Below, one piece after another: positions 35,928 to 47,099 of a DNA stretch of 64,000 nucleotides (position 1 is its first letter; every line of letters begins with the position of its first letter). Source of the DNA: Suillus spraguei (Eukaryota; Basidiomycota; Agaricomycetes; Boletales; Suillaceae); contig JABCPU010000104.1 of NCBI GenBank assembly GCA_016800925.1, positions 62,001 to 126,000 on the forward strand. Reading direction: 5' to 3'. The notes under the pieces were generated by a model. It saw only the letters and a list, made by a program, of their open reading frames with translations. It searched no databases and was not told the origin of the DNA. Both the position numbers and the translations under genes were made by a program.

Positions 35928-37379
35928 CTAGATAGCGTGTGGTCCTGCCTTATGTGCAGGACCGAATATCGACGTTGGGGTACCTATGAAATCATTAAAA
36001 TCCTGGACCGCATGGGACTGCTTCTCTGCGTGGATATCCAGGGTTGATAATACGGAAAAAAACTTGGTGGAAGAATTTGATGTGGTGGCAGAGTAGGCTG
36101 GTAATAAACGGACTGGGTTCTTCATTGGGATAGCATGGGGTGATGGGCGAACGCTGCAAACATGAACTAAGAAAGCCTGGCCATCATATTAGCAAGAGGG
36201 GACGTACTTTATAACACTAGCTGACGAAGGAGGAGGGAACCCAAAAAGTTTGGCGATTGCCCAAAAAGCTTTGCGATAGTTCTTACGTGCCTCACCAGCT
36301 AAACCAAAGAATGCGAAAAAAGAGAAAGCACATAACACGAGACTCCAGCGTGTAAGCTCCGTTGAGACGATGGTGAGACTATTCAATCGCCAGATGACAG
36401 AAGGGTACAATCCAACTCGAGAATAATTGAAATGAGCGTCTGCAAAGCCTTTCCAAGGCTCTAGCGGGTTGTCGGCAATGTTGATATATATTCCATAAGC
36501 AGATATGGGAGTTGTGCAGAGAAGTTCCATTGTAGCGAGTGCCATGAGTCTGAAGTAACGATTGATAGAAAGGGATGTCCTTGACTTTACAACATCGCTG
36601 AACTGGGCCCGGCGTTTCATGAAAGCACAAAGGGTCAGGACTGTGGTGTTATTGTGAGTTCAGAACAGTTATTTGTTGCGAATTAAACGTACCGCAGTAT
36701 ACAGCAGAAATGAGGCCAATCACAAGAGGCCAGAGGTTGGACAAGGGATACGCGAGCCATGTATTGAAGGTATAAGGGTAGCACCCGATTTCCTCGAAGA
36801 TGTTGAAGCGATGGCCTTCGACAACAAATTCTAGTTGTCAAGGTTTAATCAAAAAGAGACGGCAGAGGTGTCAATAAACCTACGGAGCACCATTTGCAAT
36901 ATAGGGATCCCTAAAGCTATTGCGAGGTCAACCATGACAGCCCTCTGTCGCTGCAAGGCCATCAGAAACGAGATAATAGCGGCGGAAAATAACGTACGTG
37001 AGCCTTCGTCGGGTGTGTAGTACTGAGAGTCGCAATTTTGTACAGACGTCGATTAATGCATAGAGATGCGGCGGGTATTGCAACCGCAACTCCAACGATG
37101 AGACGCGATGCTAGGAAATCAATGAAGGTCGACTGGAAATGAGAGACATACTGCAGACTCACATATATCGCACCAAATTGGTGCATAGTTGATAGCAGAC
37201 GATCGCCACACAATTGAGTTAATGGCTAGGTTGAGAAGACCCAGTGCTGTCCAGATAATGTAAAGACAAGTGCCTGAATTCCATGCTTGAAACTGCCAGG
37301 GCAATGGCATGAGTACTACTACTACACCAATCAAAGCCAGGACTGGGAAAGCGGGGTAGGTTGGATCAGAGGCGGTCAT
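35928..37379 (-). CDS. STE3: STE3-like pheromone receptor 1
   Basis: Seven-helix G-protein-coupled receptor for lipopeptide pheromones. Six exons read leftwards (37379-37163, 37110-36998, 36950-36884, 36830-36693, 36640-36208, 36153-35928) join to 397 residues with every junction in frame. Family landmarks: LMPLPWQFQAWNSGTCLYIIW in helix 1-2, SSAINYAPIWCDIS, the VGVAVAIPAASLCINRRLY helix, EGHRFNIFEEIGCYPYTFNT loop with conserved Cys, and FFAFFGLAGEARKNYRKAFW after helix 7, then a Ser/Thr-rich cytoplasmic tail. Intron positions and exon 4 length (138 nt) match receptor 3. Start is the ATG giving MTASDPTYP. It is divergent from pheromone precursor 4, which lies about 680 bp away. Closest in sequence to receptor 3 in this window. 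Confidence 0.95.
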
Positions 37380-38062
37380 CACAAGTAAAGGATATCAGGT
37401 AGTGGATACAGCAGCGAACTTCTACCTCTTTCATCTTTCATTGTCATATATATACTCAACGCTGCACAATTAACCACAGTCACAACAAAGGTGTATCAAT
37501 CAAATCGGAGTTTCAAAATTGTCCTTTGTTGCTTACCCAATTTCGATTCTACTCATTGATTGTAGTCATTGAATATTGATTGTCACTTCAGTTTGCTGTC
37601 CTTGAGCGTTATAAGGTATTCTGGGTGTGCTCTGAACTTCGGATCATCTAGCTAGGCTTTACTTTACTGGGATTATCACTGGAAGTTCAGTCATTCATGT
37701 CTCAGCGTGACTTTGACCCATCAAGTCAACAATGACATATTCAAGATCCATTGTCCCTAATGTCCGTCTCTCGGAGGACTAAGTCACAACCAGTTCCCTA
37801 TTTAAGCTGGTCTCTATTCCTTCGTCAAACCATATCTTCGCACTTACAACACCCTAGCAACATACTCAACTTTATACGCTCTTTAACTCGGGAGCATTTT
37901 TGCGACACCTACTATTTCTCAATTGCGACACCTATCCCTCCGTTGTGATACTCAGTCCCCCCAACTTGTACTTTATAGCACCCTACCAACTCGTACCCAT
38001 TGCCTTCCATTTTACACTCATCTTCTTTCACCTCGCGCTCACCACAAATTTAGTCGCCTACA
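37380..38062. promoter_or_regulatory. Divergent promoter of receptor 1 and pheromone gene 4
   Basis: Bidirectional region between the receptor 1 start (-) and precursor 4 start (+). ACAAAGG occurs at 37485-37491 (+) and in reverse at 37523-37529, 32 bp apart; the core matches the HMG-box pheromone-response element. The T/C-rich stretch just before 38063 is typical of fungal start-site leaders. No coding frame convincing. Confidence 0.5.
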
Positions 38063-38242
38063 ATGGACTCATTCGACACGACTCTGGATATATCTGATCT
38101 CTTCGAGCCAGATTCGCTGCTATTCCCAGATGACGTTTCCGGCCATAGTGATGACTCCAGTCAATCCAGTGATGATGAACTACGTTTGTTAGTGAACACA
38201 GACACAAAATTTAGTTATGGAGGATACTGCCTAATAACATGA
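38063..38242 (+). CDS. Mating pheromone precursor 4 (CaaX CLIT)
   Basis: A 59-residue intronless gene starting MDSFDTTLDISDLFEPDSLL and ending SYGGYCLIT-stop. C-L-I-T is a CaaX box. The body is strongly acidic (Asp/Ser clusters), as in many basidiomycete pheromone precursors, and the GGYC ending resembles GGFC of precursors 1 and 2. No clear ER/EH pair: the likely maturation region is around LLVNTDTKF, so the cleavage site is uncertain. Its start is preceded by a pyrimidine-rich leader with many cttc and cac motifs. It is divergent from receptor 1, a typical receptor/pheromone pairing; whether the pair is cognate is unknown, and self-pairs normally do not activate. Confidence 0.9.
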   Translation: MDSFDTTLDISDLFEPDSLLFPDDVSGHSDDSSQSSDDELRLLVNTDTKFSYGGYCLIT

Positions 38243-39233
38243 TGCGATACCATCTTTCGCGAAACATGTGTCCATCGTATCAGTAAGTTCAACAGTGACG
38301 GTCATTGTTGTCTGATTGATTCACCATCTCTGCATAGACATTATCTGGTTGCCATGCTGAACCGTGTTAAGTTAAGCAGAGTCACCAGCTTAACTTTTGT
38401 GCCGTGCGGGTGAAATTCCCGTATCCCCAACGGACCGACTGGGGCTGACTATGTCAGTTGCTTGAAGTCCTCTGAAGCCATAACATTTTGCCAAAACAAA
38501 TTGCGTAAGAAGCCTTTTTTCATCTTTGTATACCACAAACCTTCAAGCCTTTCGTTCTTTCGATATCATTTTGGCCAATTTTTTTCCCCACTTGTGGGTT
38601 TTTTTGTCTCGAACTATATACTGTACCACGGCGTATGTCGAAGATGCAGCAATGTATTTCCTTACAGCTCGTTCACCTATGTGAACAATGCACTTATGTG
38701 AATACAGTTCAATGCATTTACGTGGAAAACGAACAGAATCAGCAAAGATCCCAATCGGCACTGCCAGGGGTGGGCGGTCAGTCTTTTTGCAGGGTGGAAT
38801 GTGCATGTGATGGACTTTGTCATGTTTTCCTGCCAAAAATGTGCGACCTGCTAATTTGTGGGGGTGTCTTTTGAAAGTCTATAAGTAACGATAGTAGAGG
38901 GGTGGTACGAGGAATCGTGTGGAGGCTCTCAGTAGTAGACATAGAGGTCCTGTCTAAACTTGCATGCAAGCCTCGACGCTCTCAATAAGTTTTCTGTTAA
39001 ATTGAAGTTGAATACAATTCGACGATTTGCATTTAAAATTAAAATTAAAAATGTAAATGACGTCAATGATTATATAATCCCATATTGTCTTTCATTCTCA
39101 TGCTCGCGGTGCATCACTGACGGTACCACGCTTCTGTCTTGCGCTCGGCGGCAGGCGACGACAGACTCATTTGTATATCTCGCAGCTCGGACGTTCCATC
39201 TCTTCGAGCGCGATCAAGCTTATACGCCTGAAT
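38243..39233. other. Spacer with a hairpin
   Basis: No gene supported. At about 38370-38398 aagttaagc is followed after ten bases by gcttaactt, a perfect 9-bp stem, and a second small stem cggg...cccg lies at 38406-38422. Downstream sequence is A/T-rich. The last 200 bp form the promoter and leader of the following gene. Confidence 0.5.
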
Positions 39234-40589
39234 ATGGACCACTATCCGGAGGTCAAACGACCATTTCTTGACGCAAGAGCTTCATCTTCCCCGCTTGATC
39301 ATGAGTCAGGGAGTGAGTCTAGCGAGGTCTCTGGCTCAGATACGCCATCTCCTTCTGTCAGAACTTCTTTCCGACTCCCTTCGTTCACTCCTCCGCACGA
39401 GGAGAATGGAAGTTCAGAAAGGTCCTCAGCTGTTGAGCCCGAGAGTAGTAAGGGGTGGTATGAATTTGACCTTTCGGTCATACTTGCGCTAGCTTCGCCC
39501 ATCGGAAACTGGTTGACAGGAGGAGATCACGTCAAGAATATCCTTCTCATTCTTCTCCTGATATTCTATTTGCATCAAATTATTGAAGGTAAGTGCTTTA
39601 TTTACATTCTGAAACAGAGAAGATAAATATACATAGTTCCGTGGAGCCTCTATCATCTCTCGAGGCCAAAACGTCGTTCCCCTGATATACCATCCCGCCA
39701 AACATCTGAGCAGCATCCCTATCATGACATTGCTTCGTCAGAGTTACGCAAACTCGAAATTTTCTACTTGTTGCTTACTATCTTGTCGCCATTACTCGGA
39801 GTTGCAATCCTTCGTGTTGTTATCCTATCCGTGGCTGGTCCGGAGGCTATATCATGGTTCAGTACCTCTCTCTTTATCCTCGCCACAGGTATGCGACCTT
39901 GGAAACACGCGGTAGAGCGCCTCCGTCAACGCACAAAAGACTTGCATACTGTCATTCATTACCCCCCAGCCAGCTCACCAGATATCCAATCACAAATCGA
40001 AGCTCTGACTGCGCGCGTCGCCGACTTAGAGACTCAGTTGAAAGAATGCAACGACACCGTAAAAGTCCTCACCGAAGACGTTTTCGACCACGTGGAAGGA
40101 GCTGTCGAGGGGTTAGAAAAATCTATGCGGAAGCAGGAGAGGAGGAATGATGTTTTCTACTCGGCGCAGGAATTAAGACTCGCAGCGTTGGAACAGAACA
40201 TGGAAGCGTTACTGGAAAGGAAAGAAATTTCAGTGAACGGTTCGACTCTATCCTACAATCTTCCTTCTGCATTCCATGCGATTTTGGCTGAACCACTCGC
40301 ACTCGTCTTTCCAGAGTGGACACGCAGCTCTCGCCGAGATAAACACCCACCATCTCCTCGCTCGTCTCCAAAAATCGGTCGTTCCCGTACTCCCACTAAA
40401 CTTGAGACGATACCGGAAGGTGCCACTTTTACACCCAAGAGAGCTCGATACCGCTTTCCCTCCTTCCGTATTCCAGGTTTAAAATTTGTCCTGCGCATCG
40501 GCGACCTTGCAACCTTACCCGTCCGTCGGGTAGTAGCTTATCTTCTCACGGGCCGCATCTATGCGCCTAATGCCCCCACTTCTCTTTGA
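39234..40589 (+). CDS. Membrane/coiled-coil protein inside the P/R locus, unknown
   Basis: Two exons (39234-39588, 39637-40589; 48-bp intron) give 435 residues. Start MDHYPEVKRPFLDARASSS is the first Met with good codon context; a longer upstream frame exists but lacks support. The N-terminal 90 residues are Ser/Glu-rich. Hydrophobic segments follow at about 101-118 (NILLILLLIFYLHQII), 160-182 (IFYLLLTILSPLLGVAIL) and 187-202. Then comes a heptad-like coiled coil (IQSQIEALTARVADLETQLKE), a second helical part, and a basic C-terminus with RSSPKIGRSRTPTKLE. It sits between pheromone precursor 4 and receptor 2. It is not a receptor or transporter I can name; its place in the locus may be structural linkage only. 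Confidence 0.75.
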
Positions 40590-41219
40590 ACAGTGTTGAG
40601 ATTTTTTTTCTTATGACCATTGTTCTATTAGTATCGTAGGACATGTTTTCCATGTCTTCTCGCATTTTATCCACGCATTGATACTCCGACGATCCGTTTT
40701 CTCTCATGATTATTTTGCATGGCATCCATGAATAACTGTACTGTACGCTCGTGCGTCGAATTTTTGTATCAATATTAGTTGTAAGCAGTTGTCGTTCCTC
40801 CTGTGAAGCTTAGGCTACTCTGAAATTTACGACAGACGTCTGCACCCAGCTGGTTCATTTTCCAATTCTTCTACGTAAAAGTACCGTACAGCTTCCCTGG
40901 TACAAAAATCTCACGGTCGTCTAAGCTTAAAGTTTTTAGAACATGCCTTTTCTGGGCATTTGTTTGACGCTTACTGATTGCGGTTATCCCCTGTTGTGTA
41001 GGTGGTTCCTCGGTGAAGCATGCCATGGTACGTGTCCTTGTACTTTCTTCGGCCAGGAGCTTCTCTGATCTAGAAAAGGTCAAGTATACAGATTTTATGG
41101 CATCAGGGCCTTGTACTTCATTCCACACTGCTTTCAAGGGCGCATCTCATTGATTAAATGCAGTAGACCATCACGAAGACCTGTATGCTCTTCTCCCCAA
41201 ATTTATTTTGTCATTAAAA
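40590..41219. other. Intergenic before receptor 2
   Basis: 3' flank of the preceding gene and promoter of receptor 2. An antisense frame at 40871-41137 is open for 88 codons but has no ATG at its beginning and no family. Confidence 0.5.
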
Positions 41220-42858
41220 ATGCAAACAGAGATTCCGGTACTATCGTTCATTTCTGCGGCACTCGTTCTCTTTCCGCTGCCTTGGTATTGTCGGGCTGGC
41301 AACATTGCAGCAATGTCTATTGGAATGTGGCTCTTTGTTGTGAATGTGATCAGTGCGATAGATGCCCTCCATTGGACTGGGGCCTACCAGATACCGTTTC
41401 TATTCTGGTGTGACATCAGTAGGTGTTTTGACCTCGATTCTAGACAAGAACTGAAAATTCTTGTAGCTTCGGCGCTGATCACAGCCGTAAATGTAGCGAT
41501 ACCCGCGGCATGCCTCTGTATTTGCATTCACCTGGAACGGATGGCGTCTTTCCGTCAAACGTCCACCTTTGTAACAAAGCGACACCGTATCTTACTTGAA
41601 TGTTTAATGTGCTTCGGAGTTCCATTAGTATATGCAGCATTGCGTGCGTATCTGCTACGTGTTCCCCTACAATTTTTATTGACGTTATCGGTAGATGTAA
41701 TTGTTCAACCTCGACGCTTTGATGTGTATGAAAATTTCGGATGTCGCTCAGCGATATATCCCAGTACGGTTGCTTTGTTCGTGGCCTGGATGCCGCCGCT
41801 TGCACTTTCCCTTCTCACTATATTTTTTTGTGGTGAGTCACTTCATTATTATACACATCCCTACGAGGCTGAGGTTTTGCAGGTAGTACTTTGCGCCACT
41901 TTCTTTTTCATGGTGTCCACTTTTCGAGGACGCGTGCGACTTCCTCACTTACCTCTGGAGCCTACATTCGGCTCGTCAGTATGGCCATTTCAGAAGTCAT
42001 CTGTACTATTGCCGCGACTGTAGTGGTCATGTCATTTAATCTGAGCTCAGGGCTGGCTCCTTGGGCAGACTTCATCCGAGATTTGACGGAGGTCTCGTCA
42101 TTCAGCTCCGCTGCGACATCTAAATCAATCATCGCGATGCTCATCACTGAATGGGCGATTATGGTCGGGCAATCGTTCTTCTTCTTCGGATTTTTTGTAC
42201 TGGGAGAGGAGGGGCGCAGTCGATTACATGAGGCTCTACAGGCTGTGCGCAAGGCTCTCAGCTTCTGTGAGAGACGGCCGACCTGCATCGCCGAATTCAA
42301 AGGTACATCTATAACAGGATGGTATGTTCCTTTGCATCGATAGAAGATCTCTTCTGAATATATCTCATCAGCGATTTGACACCGGTTCAGTCTTTGACCG
42401 TCCTTGAGTTCAATAGTACCACCTCTCAATCTAGTACAGCATGGACTCATCATGGTCATTCATCTGAGAAATCTCGTGCACCCTCTTCTGCCTCCTCGCG
42501 GCCCCCATCACTCGACCTTACAGGCGCGAAGCAATTGGAAGAAAGTCCTAGACTTCTTGATCCCGCACTCCTCCCTCTGGAATCACCTTCCAGCTACTCT
42601 ACTATCGCATCTTCACACAATTCTCTCCAATCAAATTTTGATCCGCAACAACTTTTTCTACCTTCGCTGCAGTGGCCTGAACCCCCATCGACAGTCATTA
42701 TTCGGTCGCATCTGAAGTCCTCTAGCACGAACTTTCTCTACACCGAAGGTTCGCCATTTTGTGGATCCGTGGTGCCACACGATTACTCGAGGAAATCAAA
42801 TAATCGCAACACCACTATCTACATGACGGTAGTTAGGGAGGTCCAAGGAACATATTAA
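41220..42858 (+). CDS. STE3: STE3-like pheromone receptor 2 (divergent)
   Basis: Seven-helix receptor of the STE3 family. Five exons (41220-41418, 41467-41643, 41695-41832, 41883-42321, 42372-42858) join in frame to 479 residues. It keeps FPLPWYCRAGNIAAM, the PFLFWCDIT helix, VNVAIPAACLCICIHL, the PRRFDVYENFGCRSAIYPST loop and GEEGRSRLHEAL after helix 7, but differs at many sites conserved between receptors 1 and 3 (for example no WNTGT/WNSGT after the first helix). It has a long Ser-rich cytoplasmic tail of about 170 residues. Intron positions follow the other receptors, though there is no intron in the first helix region. The first intron contains no stop, so an unspliced reading is possible. 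This may be a non-mating or differently tuned receptor. Confidence 0.88.
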
Positions 42859-44392
42859 CTTTCGATTTTCTTTTCTCATTCATCTCTTCGATTGCCGTTC
42901 GCGGTCGTTGACCCTGTGCCAGACAGTACTATATGTAATATTCTGTTAACTTTTCGCTTGCATATATTACCAAGTCCTGAGGTATTGTTGTTTATTTTCC
43001 TGCCTTCAGTTGTCATGACTGTCCTGTTGTAGCGACGTACTTCAGGTCTACTAACAGTTTGTATCCATAGATAACGTGTATGTCATTTTTTCCCGGAATA
43101 TTAAAGCGTCTCAACTGGCCGTTTTCATTCTTTGTACATTTTTTATTGTCCTTCGCGGGTCGGATGGTATCAGACGCCGAATTTTGCCATGATACATGAT
43201 GAGGTACTTATCTGTCGTTCCTTTCCCTACTTTCAATCCTCCTTTGTGTTGGTAGTGTCAGTGCTTTGGTCTGTTTCTATATATATCAACGAATACTACA
43301 GTTTTGTAATCAAACTGGCTATTAAATCGTTTTCATGGCACTATGGACCATGGTCTGTCTAGACTCTAGACTCTACAAGACGAGAAACGCGGAAAACATA
43401 CTGAAAAAGGCAATTCTCTGAATTCGATTACGGCAACTGCCGCTCTTATTGTCCGTCGCTTTTGGATTATCGCTATTGTCTCAAATACTCTCATATAATC
43501 GTTAGTTTCTAAGAGCCATGGTTGAGGATTGTTCTTGCTTGCGAACCAACACCATCCATGCAGGAAAACGCTGTCAGTCCCTCAAGTTGCAGGCTTGATA
43601 TCGTCCAACGTTTTACTAGTGACTCAGGCTCGCGCTCAATTCGGCTCTCTCTTCTCTTATGCTACTGAGGTACCCTTGGTAACACTTTGTATTCTGCGTT
43701 GGGGTGTAGACTGGCAAATCACCCGCAACAGCTGCGGTCTCAAGTCTCACCGGTCATTTTCGGGCCAAACAAAAAAAACAAGAGTGCTGCAAAAATACTA
43801 GGTGCATAATTCGCCGACGATTCAATTATTATTGACCGGTCCGACTTCTAGAGATTTCGTCTTTCACAGTTGGCACAACACTAGTAGGACCACGACAATC
43901 ATACAAACTACATGCCTTTTGGGTAATATCTATTCCGGGACACACTCTCTTATCAGCTCTCATCGGAACTTTCTGATATCTTATGGTCATGGGACATTGG
44001 ACCATGTGCCGCGCTCTGTCAATGAAGCCCTTCGGTGCGCCATTTAGGCGCATTTTGGGCGCACTTACATCACGGTTCATTCACTTTACCTTTTTGGTAG
44101 ACAAACATGCGTCCATATATGTACATCAGTTTGTTGATCAAAAAGGAAATGTCGCAAAGTGTTCATAGTCTCAAAACGTTTTACCGCACCCGAACACAAG
44201 GGGATGTCCAAATTCGATGATAAGGTGGATTGTGCTCTCGAAGGCTTTAATAGCAACGCTCCGTAATCTTATGAACAGTAGCTTCACCCGTAGACTTCAC
44301 CCGTCTACGTTTTCTCTGCTCAGCTGCACCGTATCGCAGGATAGCTAGTCTTCCAAACCAGCCACCCGCACATCAGCAACTGCGTTGTCAAG
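42859..44392. other. Intergenic between receptors 2 and 3
   Basis: About 1.5 kb. Frames at 43529-43801 and 43802-44168 (+) are short, contain no CaaX ending and match no family. I scanned this spacer on both strands for another MD...CaaX pheromone gene and found none, though a missed one is possible. The final 100 bp are the receptor 3 promoter and leader. Confidence 0.5.
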
Positions 44393-45981
44393 ATGTTCAA
44401 TTCACCAGATTGGCTGTTCTCTATGTTTGCTTTCCTGGGATTCTTGTGCTGCATGATTCCGCTTCCCTGGCATCTGGAAGGTTAGTTATTTTACAGTATT
44501 TTTCAAATGTCCGAGCTCTGACCAATAATCTAGCATGGAACACTGGGACCTGTCTTTACATGATCTGGACTGGTCTATCATGTTTAATCCAATTCATCAA
44601 CTCGATCGTTTGGAGGTCAAATGTGATTAACTGGGCTCCCGTATGGTGTGATATCTGTATGTATTTTCTCCATGTTCTCGCCGCGAAAACTCATGTTTGT
44701 TTCGTAGCAACTAAGTTCATGATCGGGGCCTCCGTTGCTATTCCTGCTTGTTCGCTTTGCATCAACCGTCGTCTCTACCACATCGCATCCGTTTCTTCTG
44801 TCACAAAGACAAGAGCTCAGAAGAGACGCGACATCATGACCGATTTGGCCATTGGCATCGGTATCCCCGTCCTGGAGATGATTCTACGTGCGTTCATTTG
44901 CCGAAAGGCGTTGAACTGTGATTGACGTGACACCCCAGAATATACCGTGCAGGGACACCGGTTCAACATTTTCGAGGAAATTGGCTGCTATCCAGCCACC
45001 TTTAACACTCCTGCTGCATATGTATTGGTATTTGCGTGGCCCATGGTCATTGGATGCTTCTCTGCTTACTATTGCGGTACGTTTATTCTGAAAATTGGTT
45101 AGCCTCACATTGATCGTTTTATGATCCAGTCCGCACTATCATCGAACTAGCCCAGCGTAGGGCACAGTTCATGGAATTCCTTGCTATGAACAAGAACCTA
45201 AGTTCCAGTCGTTACTTCCGCTTGATGGGTCTTGCTGGCATTGAAATGTTGTGCACGATTCCTCTGGGTGCCTATGTCCTTTACCTCAACGCCACCTCCC
45301 AACCAGTTTATCCCTATATCAGTTGGGAGAACGTGCACTCCGATTTCTCTCGCGTCGAACAATTTCCATCAGTACTATGGCGCATGAGCGGTCCTACTGT
45401 GTTGTCGATCGAGCTCAGCAGATGGCTCCTCGTTATCTGCGCATTTGTATTCTTTGCTTTCTTCGGTTTCGCAGATGAGGCCAGGAAGAACTACCGCCTT
45501 GCGTATGTTTCGGTTGCGAAGCGTGTCGGTCTTTCGACCGCTGGTACTATATCATCTTGGAGCACTGGGTATGTCGTCCCACCTCAACACTCGATTATGC
45601 GAATTAATGAGCCATGTTTCTTTCAGTTCGAAATCAGAGATGGCGTACAACAGTCATTCTGGCACTATGCCCGTGTTCGTCTCTCAACGCACCGAACAGA
45701 AGCGCGATTCTCTCACTTCTTTCACCACCGACCTCTCCATTGGCGAGTTCAACATCGCATTCAATGACACCAAGGAGATTCCATACTCGCCAACAGAAAC
45801 TGCCGTGGGTTCCATGTCGAAAGATTCACTCCCATGCACGCCTGTTGATGGGCAAGCAATGCCTATACCAGATGTACCCACTCTTGCAAAGCCATACCCT
45901 GCTGCGCTTGACATCAATTCAGTTCCTCGGCTCGTCGCTGATGCACCTGAATCACTGCGCAATTCAGTCGATATCGTCTGA
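44393..45981 (+). CDS. STE3: STE3-like pheromone receptor 3
   Basis: Seven-helix STE3 receptor. Six exons (44393-44480, 44534-44656, 44708-44887, 44939-45076, 45130-45568, 45627-45981) join in frame to 440 residues. Landmarks: CCMIPLPWHLEAWNTGTCLYM (helix 1 with an intron at the GluAla junction), NVINWAPVWCDIS, GASVAIPACSLCINRRLY, VQGHRFNIFEEIGCYPATFNT, FFAFFGFADEARKNYRLAYV, then a Ser/Thr/Pro-rich tail. Splice sites coincide with those of receptor 1 from the helix 3 region on, and exons 4 and 5 have the same or near-same lengths (138; 439 versus 433 nt). Likely a paralogue of receptor 1 made by duplication, now in opposite orientation. Start MFNSPDWLFSMF is the only Met upstream of helix 1. 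Confidence 0.95.
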
Positions 45982-47099
45982 TCTATATCCCCAAAAAATC
46001 CTCTTTCTTACTTTCTCCTTCCATTCCTTACATGGTTATCTTATTGTATTTTTAGCTCGTCCACTCTCTGGAATTTGGAGTAACCGCTTTGTTATCATAC
46101 CCACACTACTCTCTTCATCGCTATTTGTATCACATATAGACAGTGTAGCAATCTTCGTAGGTCGGCCGAATAGAACTTTTTTAAATGAAGTGGAGTGCGT
46201 TGGGATTTCATATCAGTGAAATGGTCAACACGGGGTGGAGATACGGTTTGATCTGTAGGCCGATTTGGATGCTACCTAGATCTGACACGATGTGCAGTGC
46301 ACACCTTGTCACTTCGTGCACTGTACGATTCTCGGCACGATCATCGATCATTCATGTTCTCTTGAGAATCCCAGAAGTCTATCTCACATTCCAACAATTG
46401 GGGTGCACCTCAAGCCACGCAGATTGCCTCTCAAAATCCTCACCGTTCATCAACCAGTTTCCCAGACGACGGTAACGACTTAAAAGGCTGTAGGATTTTG
46501 AAGCTCGAATGGCATGAGCTGACAAACGAAAGAGGTGCCTGACAGAAGTGAGCCTCAAGTGCTGAGACCTTCGAGGCCACTTTGCTGCTACCAGGCTCAA
46601 TGGTGTTGGCTTGGTCATCAAGAGAATACCATTGCGCCTGGTAAGTGCTGAGACCTTTTTGGAAGTTCGTCCTGGTTCATCTGACACATGAATCCCTCTT
46701 CGTGCGCTGGCCCGGTTTGGATGAGGCTTATTAGCAATATTGACTTTCTGGTGATAGTGCGTGCGCTCAACATGTCACCAGGTTCAACTTGTGTGATCCT
46801 CGGCAAGGTTCACGGTAATAACGGCGTCGCATGGAGAAGGCCACCAAGCACGCCGCCGTGTTCAGTATTGGTATTGCGTACAGATATTTACCCTAAGAGG
46901 GCGTCACATCGACGGCAAGACTAAATCGAACAGAAATAACGTGGAAGAGGGTATAATTGATGATGCAGAGTGAGAGATAATATGTAGATGCGTGAACGGT
47001 TGCTGTATTTATGAGGGAGCAGTAAGAAGCCAAATACTAAACAATACTGTGTCCAATCGCTGCGCATCACGTGGTAAGCTGGGTTAAAACTCATCCCCT
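45982..47099. other. Intergenic after receptor 3
   Basis: 3' flank of receptor 3, then about 1 kb with no recognised gene. Frames at 46379-46687 (-) and 46688-46924 (+) match nothing I know. Several self-similar ggtgctgagacctt motifs near 46550-46660. Confidence 0.45.

Noticed and set aside
38262..38306. Minus-strand short frame MDTCFAKDG
   Set aside because: Only 14 residues and no CaaX ending.
38330..38440. tRNA-like arrangement with a T-arm-like cgggtgaaattcccg
   Set aside because: Loop is tgaaatt rather than TTCRANY, and no acceptor, D or anticodon arms can be fitted.
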